This document shows, in pieces, positions 16,201 to 23,336 of a stretch of 27,807 nucleotides of DNA. Location of the stretch: positions 1-27,807 of the forward strand of contig UNSK01000028.1 in assembly GCA_900552525.1 (NCBI GenBank), in the 5' to 3' direction. This stretch comes from Candidatus Gastranaerophilales bacterium. Lineage in GTDB: Bacteria > Cyanobacteriota > Vampirovibrionia > Gastranaerophilales > Gastranaerophilaceae. Under the pieces are notes generated by a model. That model made no database searches, was not told the DNA's origin, and saw only the letters and a list, made by a program, of their open reading frames with translations. How positions within the stretch are numbered: the first letter of the stretch is position 1; every line of letters begins with the position of its first letter. The position numbers were made by a program, and so were the translations under genes.

Positions 16201-19200
16201 TAAATTTTGTGCTTCAGTAGAAAGTTTCGATAATGATGCAAAAAGATTATCATCCTTTGCGGATAAATCACTTAAAATTTCTTCCAATTTACCTGCCAGT
16301 AAAGTTGAATTACTGCTCATTGAATTAGTAATATCAGTTTTTAAAGTGTTTATATCGCCGGAAATCGAAGCTACTTTCTCTGCAATATCCGCCTTCAATG
16401 CTTCTTCAGCAGAAGAAATTACCTGAACATTTTCTATAATTTCATTAAACTTTGTATTAACTTCACGGGCTTGAATTTCTAAACCTGAATCTACAAATTT
16501 AGCAATATCATCAAGTTGAGCTTTGAAATTTTCTGATAAAACGTTATTTTTCTCTTCAATTTCTTTTGCAAATGTATCTAATTTGTTTTTTAACGCGTCA
16601 TAATCTGCTGAAGTCAATTCTATATTTTCATCCAGAATATGTTTTAAATTATTTGCAATCTCTTTTAAGCTGTTTTCTGAATTTGCATTCTGTTGAACCA
16701 GTGTGTTTTGCAGAATTTTATTAAGCTCAAGAACTTTTTCGCTAATAAAATTAGCCTGAGCTTCATTTTTAGCAGAAACATTATTGAATAATTCTTCTAC
16801 CTGACCTTTGTACTGTTCCAAATTTTGAACTACAGTTTCTTTTATGCTGCCAGAAATATTAGTAAGTCCGATGTTTAGCCTTTCACCCAGCAGAGCATCA
16901 TTATGTGCAAATAAATTAGTAATGCTTTGATTTAGCATCTCAAAATTTGTTTCTATAAGCGCAAGCTGCCTTGTTAAGTCTTCATCAATATTTGCATCAA
17001 CAGTATCGACTTTATCACGGAGTTTTGCAAAGTCATTGGTTAAAATATCAACATTTTTCTTCAAATCATCTGCAGCTTTGTCATTAAGTGTACCAATCAA
17101 TGCTTTTAGAGAAACAAAATTATCAAGAATTTTAGCCAGAGTAGATGTCAAAGAAGATGTTGTTTTATTAGTCAAATTATCAACAGCTTCTTCCATATTG
17201 CCAAACTTAGAAACTATATCATCAATTCTTGCCTCAATATTAGCTGAAAAATCTGTGACTTTAGAACCAAGCTCATCTACAGAGTTATCAACCATAGCTC
17301 CGAAATCATTTTTTATATAGCTTATTATTTCATTATTTGCACCTTCAACTTTTAATCCCGTTCCAGCAATTTGTTCGGTCAATTCCTCTACATTTAGTCG
17401 AAGTGTGCCTATTAACTGGGCTATTTCACCTTTTAATTCAGCTTTTATATCCATTGCATTCTGGATACTTTTTGAATGTAAATTTTCTGAAACAAACTTA
17501 ATTTCACTGATTTTATCGGCATTCTCGCATGTGAAATCCTGTTGAAACTCTGCAACTTTATCCAAAATTGCATTTTTTAAAGCACCTAATTTTGCATCAA
17601 AATCAGTTCTTAATGTATTTGCTGTTGACAACACACCATTAATATTATCAGTCAAAACATTATTATTAACAGACAGCGTTTCTTTTATTTCATCAAAATT
17701 TTCCTGAACTTCTATCAGTTTGTTATAAGAATTTTGTATTTCATTTCTAATATTTTCGCTTGATGTAGAGATAGAAGTATTAATAATATCAATCTGTCTG
17801 TTTGTATCTTCTTGAATACTCTTAATGTTATTTTCAACTTGAGTTCTAATTACATCTACAATATCTCTAACATTTTCTACATAGTTTAAAGTGTTATCGC
17901 TAACAGCTCTATTAATAGTTTCTAACTTAGCTTCAATAGCATCAATACTTATATCCTGACGTGAGCTAACGTAAGAAAGGATGTCAACTATAGAAGAAGA
18001 GATATTATCAAGAACAGCCTTCAAGCCGTTAAGTGAAGTTGTTTGTGCCTGCTTAATTTCAGTTTCTACACTATCAAGCTTGCTTATTAAAAGCTCATAT
18101 TTTCCAAATAAGTCATTGGAGAATTTCTCTGCCAAATCTCCTGAAGAAGTTTCAACTGCATTTGCTAAATCTTGTTTTACAGCATATAAGTCGACCTTCA
18201 AATCCTTAACTTTGTTGACAAAATCCAAAGCAAGTACATCTTCGACAGCAGCTTTTAACCCTGAAAATTCAACTTTTGCATTATTAATCTCAATTACGGA
18301 AGCATCAATTTTATAATCAAGAACTCCGGATAAATCTTTTATGTTATTTATCTGTTCCAGAAGCTGGCTTGAAGAATTTGCAACATAATCTTCCTGCTTT
18401 TCAAGTGACATTTTCAAGCTGTTTTCAAACATAGCAAGTCTGTCGGTAATATTAGAGAAGATAGCATTATTTGCAGATACATTATTTTCATCTATTTGAG
18501 AAACAATATTTTTTAATCCTGCAATATTATCTTCAACCTCTGTAAAACTCTTTTCACACAAAGCAGATATTAAGCTATGAGCTTGGTTTATACGTTCCGT
18601 TAGATTATCAGCGCTTGAAGATATTTCATTTAATGTTCTTGTTGCATTAACATCCACCAGCTGAATAACTTTACCGGTTTCAACACTAACATGATCCCGC
18701 ACATTTTGCTCTGATTTACTCAAATCAGATGCAAGGCTCTTAAAGCTCACATTAAGATCCAGAGCTCTGATTGCATCATTAACTTTCTGAAGTTCTACAG
18801 AAGAATCAATAACGGCTGTTTGTATAGCAGAAGAGCCTTCATAAAGACCTTTTAATGCAGTTTCTAATGAAAGCTTAAATTCCTCAAAAGCTTGATTTGT
18901 AGAAATATCTCTAACAGTATTTTCCAGCTCTGCAAGTTTATCTAATAGAGCACGCGAACTTTGCTCATCTCTGTCTGAAATAACAGTCTTTAAGCCTGCT
19001 ATAATATCAACAGATGCATCAATCTTGTCCGCTAAATTATCAATTTTATAATACTTATCAGCAAGATTATCAATGGATTGTGCAAGCGTCTGCTCTTGAG
19101 AAGCCAAATCACTTATCCACTGTTTTGCAGAATTTAAGTCATCCTGAGTTGCCAGGCCTCTAAGCGCATCTTCTATTTGCAGATTTTTTTTATCAAGCAT

Positions 19201-19845
19201 CTGCAGTGCTGAAAGAATTGTATTTGAAGAATTTACAATATCTTCAAGCTCTTTGCCGAATTTGTTAATATTTTCCGATGGATCAATGCTTGATATAGTT
19301 TTTATTATAGTTTTGAAGTTTTCGTTAAGGCTTAATACAATTGAATCAAAGCCATTTGTAAGCCTTTCAATATCATTCTTAAGAAATGTTATATTTTTGA
19401 CGATTTCTTTTTTCTGCGAATCGTCAGAACGCATAGCATCTAATCTTAAGGTTATATCAGTCAGAGTTTCTTTTTGGGAAACAACTTCTCTTGAAAATAC
19501 AGACAGATTTGTTGCTACAATATCAAAAAGTTCTTTAACTTCACTTGATTTTAATGCATCAGCACTGTTTTTCAAAAGATTTGAGAATAGAGATTCAATA
19601 GCACCAAATTTAGAGAGCAGAACACTATGACGTTCGTCTAAATTTTGTTTGAGCTCTGAAAGAAAAATTTTGATAAGGTCAATATCTTCTTCTGTATTCA
19701 ATCTTTCCAGCTTAGAATTAATGCCGGCTAAAAGTTTATCGACATCGGAAGTATTCAATATTCCTTGCGCCCTAATTGAGTTAAGCAAGGTTTTTATTGT
19801 ATCAAAGTTCTCTGTAATCTCCGTAAAATTATTTATGTCTGCCAT
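13189..19845 (-). CDS. Giant coiled-coil protein, 2218 aa
   Basis: A 6.7-kb open frame encoding an almost entirely helical protein rich in Asn, Ser, Leu, Glu, Asp, Lys and Ile. Heptad-like hydrophobic spacing runs over nearly the whole length. No signal peptide, membrane segment, NTPase motif or enzyme domain is visible. Pro and Trp are very rare and Cys nearly absent. Residues about 1233-1335 hold three related units with QEN at 1246, 1272 and 1312. The C-terminus (VGGMDRQIAKLNKSIEKIAS) is basic and less repetitive. A continuous two-stranded coil of this length would exceed 300 nm, but bundles are equally possible. ATG 19845 has AGG upstream and a strong promoter. It overlaps glcD by 17 bp. 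A cytoskeletal, tethering or scaffold role is inference; no known family is recognised. Confidence 0.9.
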   Translation of the reverse strand: MADINNFTEITENFDTIKTLLNSIRAQGILNTSDVDKLLAGINSKLERLNTEEDIDLIKIFLSELKQNLDERHSVLLSKFGAIESLFSNLLKNSADALKSSEVKELFDIVATNLSVFSREVVSQKETLTDITLRLDAMRSDDSQKKEIVKNITFLKNDIERLTNGFDSIVLSLNENFKTIIKTISSIDPSENINKFGKELEDIVNSSNTILSALQMLDKKNLQIEDALRGLATQDDLNSAKQWISDLASQEQTLAQSIDNLADKYYKIDNLADKIDASVDIIAGLKTVISDRDEQSSRALLDKLAELENTVRDISTNQAFEEFKLSLETALKGLYEGSSAIQTAVIDSSVELQKVNDAIRALDLNVSFKSLASDLSKSEQNVRDHVSVETGKVIQLVDVNATRTLNEISSSADNLTERINQAHSLISALCEKSFTEVEDNIAGLKNIVSQIDENNVSANNAIFSNITDRLAMFENSLKMSLEKQEDYVANSSSQLLEQINNIKDLSGVLDYKIDASVIEINNAKVEFSGLKAAVEDVLALDFVNKVKDLKVDLYAVKQDLANAVETSSGDLAEKFSNDLFGKYELLISKLDSVETEIKQAQTTSLNGLKAVLDNISSSIVDILSYVSSRQDISIDAIEAKLETINRAVSDNTLNYVENVRDIVDVIRTQVENNIKSIQEDTNRQIDIINTSISTSSENIRNEIQNSYNKLIEVQENFDEIKETLSVNNNVLTDNINGVLSTANTLRTDFDAKLGALKNAILDKVAEFQQDFTCENADKISEIKFVSENLHSKSIQNAMDIKAELKGEIAQLIGTLRLNVEELTEQIAGTGLKVEGANNEIISYIKNDFGAMVDNSVDELGSKVTDFSANIEARIDDIVSKFGNMEEAVDNLTNKTTSSLTSTLAKILDNFVSLKALIGTLNDKAADDLKKNVDILTNDFAKLRDKVDTVDANIDEDLTRQLALIETNFEMLNQSITNLFAHNDALLGERLNIGLTNISGSIKETVVQNLEQYKGQVEELFNNVSAKNEAQANFISEKVLELNKILQNTLVQQNANSENSLKEIANNLKHILDENIELTSADYDALKNKLDTFAKEIEEKNNVLSENFKAQLDDIAKFVDSGLEIQAREVNTKFNEIIENVQVISSAEEALKADIAEKVASISGDINTLKTDITNSMSSNSTLLAGKLEEILSDLSAKDDNLFASLSKLSTEAQNLIQAQQSASISKADEVLAELRELIKNATSINQENIETQVNSSLRELSRLIREASTAQQENIVGQVNNILQNIDILSKDSSSAAQELENLINSVAAAQQENVNARINSIIQELQALGKDAGDRAALLRQSLAENVTGEMDELFNKIHSLFEEHSLNLLTQLSNVSSKTLEDLNAKAIDFKASFETLNERLDKDEISRMNIFQSQLKELSNTFNVLIGEAKDVTKSEVSAISETLIKNSKEAMEEVEQSIEDKVNSILAASADIAAGELQSMEMFTNKILEQIDINKQTAVACRDFVNNFVKSELNIIADNIEKEADVIVKDLLEQMNMMREFQKDELSKLTIHIESSVEDYIYNHINDLKSYIDVKTDSSGLNSKIDSIGTDLRRSAEDMLAASNKLLQASVFDDAMSDMKKANEILVSTMAENLNSQLQNFITSNISQNISDKFNLFDKKFTDTVVDKYEEIKLISSKYNTSFVEIEAAVQDLLSKFVVSKDEINKTITTVLDGINGSLDELSLSFADLKTQILNKAFDEAFQTSVNNQIQGLEDLIREQFGYLEDITDLCGANLPELTEMNAVIKYSVLQAIEGVNSKLEAQDTSVQNELNNLKTDIITQFLNIFNQISFVAEQEEILDFIQEKHSELITVLSHIVTTIDDVSTVKDNLAVVDNKVDTLKEDIDLINEKITSIISSDGDIDYVYSLQDLESDIANLRLSLNEIKQDNKSKELEELISSTNDIYELVDSIKKEIPNFNTEEFKKDFDALNEDIVSISTRTNKLILASDESYKTLQENLQDFKLVINDLDERTRNFAQDAGLDKIDNKLGAINTMIQNGAKTNQVFNQVFEYLAEWVDNAGAQITSISDKVETLDDIGQIKVMLEDLKAEAEDNSDSAELIEALSNVFDKQAKKIASLEAKLDRVIVETTINNKNNKIDMSPLEETLNRFLVAIDDKMSSQQDKINSLESKLEDVAAMFNPKDTAQLTKKVGGMDRQIAKLNKSIEKIASHVVEK
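15901..16153. repeat. Imperfect direct repeats inside the giant gene
   Basis: Three related DNA segments begin at 15901, 16021 and about 16099. Each encodes a QEN core preceded by a Leu-Ile-rich helix: ELRELIKNA, ELSRLIREA and ELENLINSV. The separation is 26 residues, then 40. They look like products of local duplication followed by drift. Confidence 0.7.
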
Positions 19846-19881
19846 ATACCTACTCTATCCCACATTCTACATTCATAACTT

Positions 19882-19910
19882 ATTATATACTAATATAAAC
19901 ATAGTGACAA
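19882..19910 (-). promoter_or_regulatory. Promoter of the giant coiled-coil gene
   Basis: On the minus strand TTGTCA (19905-19910) and a perfect TATAAT (19882-19887) are separated by 17 bases. The start site would be near 19875, leaving a leader of about 30 bases. The -35 overlaps that of the divergent spmA promoter. Confidence 0.65.
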
Positions 19911-19932
19911 ATACCAATTTTTTTTCTAATAT
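19904..19932 (+). promoter_or_regulatory. Promoter of spmA (predicted leaderless)
   Basis: GTGACA (19904-19909) and TAATAT (19927-19932) are spaced by 17 bases. The ATG follows the -10 by only 6 bases, so transcription would start at or next to the initiation codon. No Shine-Dalgarno is present. Confidence 0.5.
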
Positions 19933-19938
19933 TAGTTT

Positions 19939-20520
19939 ATGAATTATATATTTTTTGCACTTATTTCAGTTTCTATAATCGCGGGGATATTGAATAATAC
20001 GCTGGACAAGGTTGTAAATGCCATGCTTACATCCTGTAATACAGCTGTTCATATTGCACTTTCGCTAATAGGAATAATGGCTTTCTGGCTGGGTATAATG
20101 AGAATTGCAGAAAAATCCGGTCTTGTACAAATAATATCAAAAATTTTATATCCTGTAACAAAATTTCTTTTCAAAGATGTAAAAAAAGATAGTCCTGCTG
20201 TTGGTGACATTGCAATGAGCGTAACGGCTAATGCTCTTGGGTTAACAAATGCAGCAACACCTATCGGTTTAAAAGTAATGAAAGAACTTCAGGAAGAAAA
20301 CCCTAATAAAGAGAAGGCTACAGATGCAATGTGCATGTTTCTGGGAATGAATACCGCAGGTTTTCAGATTATACCTGCAACTGTTATAGCTGTACTTGTA
20401 GGAGCCGGGGCTTCAAATCCAACTGATATAATACTTCCTACACTTATTGTTACAACATTGTCTTTTCTGACAGCAATAACAGCTGCAATCATACTCAGAA
20501 AAATATGGAGGGAAGATTAA
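19939..20520 (+). CDS. spmA: Spore maturation protein A-like membrane protein
   Basis: 193-aa integral membrane protein of the nucleoside-recognition (Gate) superfamily. Hydrophobic segments lie near residues 3-20, 38-58, 135-155 and 165-188; the conserved core includes MAFWLGIMRIAEKSG, then VGDIAMSVTANALGLTNAATPIG and MCMFLGMNTAGFQIIPATVI. SpmA and SpmB act in core dehydration in Bacillus spores, but the family occurs in many non-spore formers, where its transported ligand is unknown. The neighbouring spmB begins 3 bases downstream. ATG 19939 has no Shine-Dalgarno. Confidence 0.93.
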   Translation: MNYIFFALISVSIIAGILNNTLDKVVNAMLTSCNTAVHIALSLIGIMAFWLGIMRIAEKSGLVQIISKILYPVTKFLFKDVKKDSPAVGDIAMSVTANALGLTNAATPIGLKVMKELQEENPNKEKATDAMCMFLGMNTAGFQIIPATVIAVLVGAGASNPTDIILPTLIVTTLSFLTAITAAIILRKIWRED

Positions 20521-20523
20521 ACT

Positions 20524-21048
20524 ATGCTAGAAACAATTTCTCTCTACATACTTCCTATAATGATTCTTGCTATTTTATGTACAGCTGTAGTAAAAAAAGT
20601 TCCTGTTTATGAAGAATTTATAGAAGGCGCAAAAGACGGCTTTAAGGTAGCAGTATCTATTATTCCTTACCTTGTGGCTATAATTGTTGCCGTTTCAATG
20701 TTTAAAGCATCTGGAATTTTAGATTTCGCTAAAAATTTTGCAGGAAGCTTGATTCCAGCGGATATCATACCTATAATTGCGACCCGCTCACTCTCAGGTT
20801 CTGCAACACTCGGGCTTTTCTCAGATATTGTGAAAGATTTCGGGCCCGATTCTTATATAGCAAAATTAGCTGCAATAATGGTTGGAAGCTCTGAAACAAC
20901 TTTTTATGTACTGGCAGTTTACTTTGGCTCAGTCGGAATAAAAAAATATCGTTATGCGGTTATGACCGGTATTATTGCTGACATTACAGGTATTGTACTA
21001 GCAATTTTGGCTGCACGGGTGTTTTTTCTTGCCAGCAGCGGGTTGTAG
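20524..21048 (+). CDS. spmB: Spore maturation protein B-like membrane protein
   Basis: 174-aa partner of SpmA, same superfamily. Hydrophobic segments occur at about 4-22, 42-62, 115-135 and 145-168. Conserved parts are VPVYEEFIEGAKDGFKVAV, IIPYLVAIIVAVSMFKASG, ATRSLSGSATLGLF and the MVGSSETTFYVLAVYFGSV motif. GGAGGGAAG precedes ATG 20524. It is almost certainly cotranscribed with spmA. Its last 65 bases overlap the 3' end of the convergent zinc-ribbon gene; the conserved motifs lie before the overlap. No terminator is visible after its stop. Confidence 0.93.
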   Translation: MLETISLYILPIMILAILCTAVVKKVPVYEEFIEGAKDGFKVAVSIIPYLVAIIVAVSMFKASGILDFAKNFAGSLIPADIIPIIATRSLSGSATLGLFSDIVKDFGPDSYIAKLAAIMVGSSETTFYVLAVYFGSVGIKKYRYAVMTGIIADITGIVLAILAARVFFLASSGL

Positions 21049-21361
21049 TACAAATATTTGCTTCCGCTTCAACTATGCGTTTTAAGAGAGCTGCAAAATT
21101 TATATCTATAAAATTTATCTGGTCTAATTTTTCCACAATAAACTCTTCACTTCCGCAATTTGAACAATACCGCAGCTGCGGCACAATCTGTCCGCTCTTT
21201 ACCATAGCTTTTAGCTTTACGCCGCAGCAAGCACAGCGTGTTATGTACCACTCATTTTTTATTAACTTACCGCAGTCAGGACAGTAAGCACACTCCCTAT
21301 CAGGTGTGACATGCTCATGCCGGCAAGTATGCGTAAATTTAAATAAATCTGTTATAAACAT
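20984..21361 (-). CDS. Zinc-ribbon protein, 125 aa
   Basis: Unknown family. Eleven Cys: 13, 24, 27, 30, 43, 45, 46, 66, 69, 104 and 109. CAYCPDC (24-30) and CACC (43-46) look like the two knuckles of a zinc ribbon, and CSNC (66-69) is a further one. THTCRHEH (11-17) adds potential His ligands. The C-terminal 40 residues are not ribbon-like and partly lie in the region overlapping spmB. ATG 21361 has GAGG about 8 bases upstream. A nucleic-acid-binding or protein-binding role would be typical for such ribbons but is not shown. Confidence 0.75.
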   Translation of the reverse strand: MFITDLFKFTHTCRHEHVTPDRECAYCPDCGKLIKNEWYITRCACCGVKLKAMVKSGQIVPQLRYCSNCGSEEFIVEKLDQINFIDINFAALLKRIVEAEANICTTTRCWQEKTPVQPKLLVQYL

Positions 21362-21414
21362 TAGCTAAACCTCACTAATATTTATTTAATAATATGCAGA
21401 ATTTTATCAAGTAT

Positions 21415-21480
21415 TGTTAAGATTTGTTACAAAAAGTAGTATTTATATCAATTATTTATCTTAAAAATACTTAATATATA
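21415..21480 (+). promoter_or_regulatory. Second copy of the palindrome/-10 promoter module
   Basis: TGTTAAG (21415-21421), palindrome TTTGTTACAAA (21423-21433) and the block ending AAATACTTAATATATA (21465-21480) repeat the module at 192-256. The last 16 bases are identical, and the 31-base downstream block matches at 26 positions. TAATAT (21472-21477) would be the -10. No protein gene follows on this strand before a terminator, so it probably drives a short RNA. Confidence 0.5.
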
Positions 21481-21483
21481 CAG

Positions 21484-21572
21484 GGATATTAATTAAATTT
21501 AAGAATACACATACACATATATACTACACTTCACACATTAAAGTTTTTAGAGTCGTTCAGACTCTTTTTTTT
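21484..21572 (+). ncRNA. Candidate small RNA
   Basis: The transcript predicted from the -10 at 21472-21477 to the terminator ending at 21572 is about 89 nt. It has no ATG and no plausible ORF. Bases 21486-21542 are A/C/U-rich with a single G, so they should be unstructured, followed by a strong intrinsic terminator. The unpaired ACACTTCACAC at 21526-21536 resembles the conserved CU/AC-rich core of the cyanobacterial sRNA Yfr1 at 9 of 11 positions, but the usual 5' stem-loop is not evident, so this may be chance. Confidence 0.4.
21549..21572 (+). terminator. Rho-independent terminator
   Basis: AGAGTC and GACTCT form a 6-bp stem around loop GTTCA, followed by eight T on the plus strand. On the minus strand no T-run follows, so it does not serve purB, which ends 15 bases away. 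It has no protein gene upstream on its strand within 500 bases. Confidence 0.75.
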
Positions 21573-21586
21573 ATCATATGCAAAAT

Positions 21587-22867
21587 TTATTGAAATCTTT
21601 CAAATACTCTGGAAATATTACTCAAATAACCTTTTGTATCAAAGCATTCTTCAAGTTCTGCATCGGTAAGAAGATTTTCACTCTTTATACCCTGCTTAAA
21701 ATCACCGCCATTCAATGCAGCAAGGGCATGCTTCTGGACGATTCTGTATGCATCTTCTCTTGAAAACCCTTTTTCTTCAACAAGCTTGAGAAGAATTTTT
21801 TGAGAATAAATTATACCGCCGTATAGTCGGGTATTTTTCAGCATATTATCTTCATGAATAACCAAATTTTCCACAACACCTGTAAATCTATGCAGCATAA
21901 AGTCTATAAGAATTAACGAGTCAGGGAAAATAATTCTCTCTGCTGAGCTGTGTGAAATATCTCTTTCATGCCAGAGATTTATATTTTCTAAAGCTGTAAT
22001 CATATATGAACGAACGACTCTTGCTAGTCCGCATAGATTTTCACAAAGAACAGGATTTTTCTTATGAGGCATTGCCGATGAACCCTTTTGCTTTGCACTA
22101 AAACCTTCCTCAACTTCTCTTACTTCTGTTTTTTGTAAATGCCTTATCTCAGTTGCAAATTGTTCAATAATAGATGCAATCATAGATAGCGAAAACATAA
22201 ATTTCGCATGTCTATCTCTTGAAATTATTTGCGTAGAGATTTTAGCTGGTTTTAGCCCGAGCTCATCACAAGTAATTTGTTCTACCTCAGGCGGCAGGTT
22301 GCTATAAGTACCAACCGGTCCTGATATTTGTCCGACAGAAATTTCTGTTAAGGCTGCAAGAAAAGTTTCTTTTGCTCTTTCAAGTTCATCCAGCCAGTTC
22401 AGCAGTTTAAATCCAAAAGTCATAACTTCTGCATGTACACCGTGAGAACGGCCAATACATATAGTGTCTTTATATTTAAAAGCTTTTTCTTTAACTATTT
22501 TTATAAGAGCATCCAGTTGATTTAGAATTATTTTGGAACTATCAACAATCTGGAGAGCAAAAGCAGTATCAATAACATCAGAACTAGTAAGCCCCATATG
22601 AATGAACTTTGAATTCTCTTTCCCAACACTTTCATTTACTGAAGTTAAAAAAGCAATTACATCATGCTTAACTTCCCGTTCAACTTCATCTATTCTGTCA
22701 AGTGAAAACGAGGCATCATTTTTTATTTCTTTTAATATCTCAGGGGGGATTACTCCAAGCTTAGCATAAGCTTCACAAACTGCAAGTTCTACCCGCAGGT
22801 AATAATCAAACTTTGAATTTAGTTCCCAAATATTTTTAATTTCTTCTCTTGAATATCTATCTATCAT
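21587..22867 (-). CDS. purB: Adenylosuccinate lyase
   Basis: PurB catalyses two fumarate-releasing steps in purine synthesis (SAICAR to AICAR and adenylosuccinate to AMP). The 426-aa length is standard. Fumarase/aspartase superfamily motifs are present: TSSDVIDTAFALQ, GRSHGVHAEVMTFG and the signature loop GSSAMPHKKNPVLCEN, followed by WHERDISHSSAER. The N-terminus (MIDRYSREEIKNIWE) is typical. ATG 22867 lies 6 bases after a TATAAT on the minus strand with no Shine-Dalgarno, suggesting a leaderless message. A minus-strand terminator upstream separates it from the secreted small protein. Confidence 0.97.
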   Translation of the reverse strand: MIDRYSREEIKNIWELNSKFDYYLRVELAVCEAYAKLGVIPPEILKEIKNDASFSLDRIDEVEREVKHDVIAFLTSVNESVGKENSKFIHMGLTSSDVIDTAFALQIVDSSKIILNQLDALIKIVKEKAFKYKDTICIGRSHGVHAEVMTFGFKLLNWLDELERAKETFLAALTEISVGQISGPVGTYSNLPPEVEQITCDELGLKPAKISTQIISRDRHAKFMFSLSMIASIIEQFATEIRHLQKTEVREVEEGFSAKQKGSSAMPHKKNPVLCENLCGLARVVRSYMITALENINLWHERDISHSSAERIIFPDSLILIDFMLHRFTGVVENLVIHEDNMLKNTRLYGGIIYSQKILLKLVEEKGFSREDAYRIVQKHALAALNGGDFKQGIKSENLLTDAELEECFDTKGYLSNISRVFERFQ

Positions 22868-22873
22868 AGAATT

Positions 22874-22879
22874 ATTATA
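22874..22879 (-). promoter_or_regulatory. -10 box of purB (predicted leaderless)
   Basis: A perfect TATAAT on the minus strand, 6 bases before the purB ATG. A possible -35 is TTCAAA (22896-22901, 16-base spacing) inside the terminator hairpin of the previous gene, so the promoter and terminator overlap. Confidence 0.45.
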
Positions 22880-22881
22880 AC

Positions 22882-22908
22882 AAAAAAGGGAAGGTTTTGA
22901 ACCTTCCC
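22882..22908 (-). terminator. Rho-independent terminator of the small secreted protein gene
   Basis: A perfect 9-bp stem, GGGAAGGTT (22888-22896) with AACCTTCCC (22900-22908), around a 3-base loop; on the minus strand it runs into TTTTTTG. It starts 7 bases after the stop codon. Confidence 0.92.
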
Positions 22909-22915
22909 GCTGAAT

Positions 22916-23227
22916 TTACTTTTTCAAAGATTTCCAATAATCTTTTTCAGCCTGAATTGCATCCTTGGTAGCCTGACGTCTTGCCTGAGCTTCTTTTCTC
23001 TGTTTTTCTAATTCAGCCTGACGAGCTTCCTGCTGCTTTTTGTATTCAGCCTGTCTTGCCTCACTGGCTTTTTGCTGGGCTTCCATTTTAGCATTAAAAT
23101 CTTTTTCCTTCTGTGTTATAGGAGAAAGTTTTTTGTTAACATAGTTTTCAAGTCTTGATTCTGCAGCGTTTGCAACTACAGTTGCTGTTAAAGCGATTAC
23201 AGCTAATACAGTTAAAATTTTCTTCAT
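22916..23227 (-). CDS. Small secreted Ala/Gln/Lys-rich helical protein, 103 aa
   Basis: Residues 1-22 form a classic Sec signal peptide (KK, then ILTVLAVIALTATVVANA, cleavage likely after ANA). The mature part, about 80 aa, is a single charged helix with repeated AEL/ARQAEYKKQQEARQAE units, strongly coiled-coil predicted and without Cys. It is likely periplasmic or exported; the function is unknown. The start has AAAGGAG upstream, and TTGATT (23277-23282) with TTTAAT (23254-23259) at 17-base spacing forms a promoter. It is monocistronic, with its own terminator. Confidence 0.82.
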   Translation of the reverse strand: MKKILTVLAVIALTATVVANAAESRLENYVNKKLSPITQKEKDFNAKMEAQQKASEARQAEYKKQQEARQAELEKQRKEAQARRQATKDAIQAEKDYWKSLKK

Positions 23228-23253
23228 ATAAAAACTCCTTTCTTATCCAACAA

Positions 23254-23282
23254 ATTAAATCATATAAAAAAACATTAATCAA
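23254..23282 (-). promoter_or_regulatory. Promoter of the small secreted protein gene
   Basis: On the minus strand TTGATT and TTTAAT (5 of 6 consensus) are spaced by 17 bases. The start would be near 23247, leaving a 20-base leader containing AAAGGAG. Confidence 0.6.
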
Positions 23283-23300
23283 GCATATTTATGCTATTTG

Positions 23301-23329
23301 TTTACGCTATTTTATTTTTCAAGTATAAT
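23301..23329 (+). promoter_or_regulatory. Promoter of the WecG-like gene (predicted leaderless)
   Basis: TTTACG (23301-23306), 17 bases, then a perfect TATAAT (23324-23329). The ATG at 23337 lies 7 bases after the -10. An upstream in-frame TTG at 23298 lies within the promoter and is not used if this is right. Confidence 0.55.
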
Positions 23330-23336
23330 ATTAAGT

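Noticed and set aside
13286..19942. Many plus-strand frames opposite the giant coiled-coil gene
   Set aside because: They are Ser/Leu-rich antisense shadows caused by the Glu/Asn/Lys/Leu codon bias of the coiled-coil gene; none has a convincing start.
23298..23336. TTG start giving a hydrophobic leader on the WecG-like protein
   Set aside because: The segment contains the -35 and -10 of the likely promoter, and family homology begins at ATG 23337.
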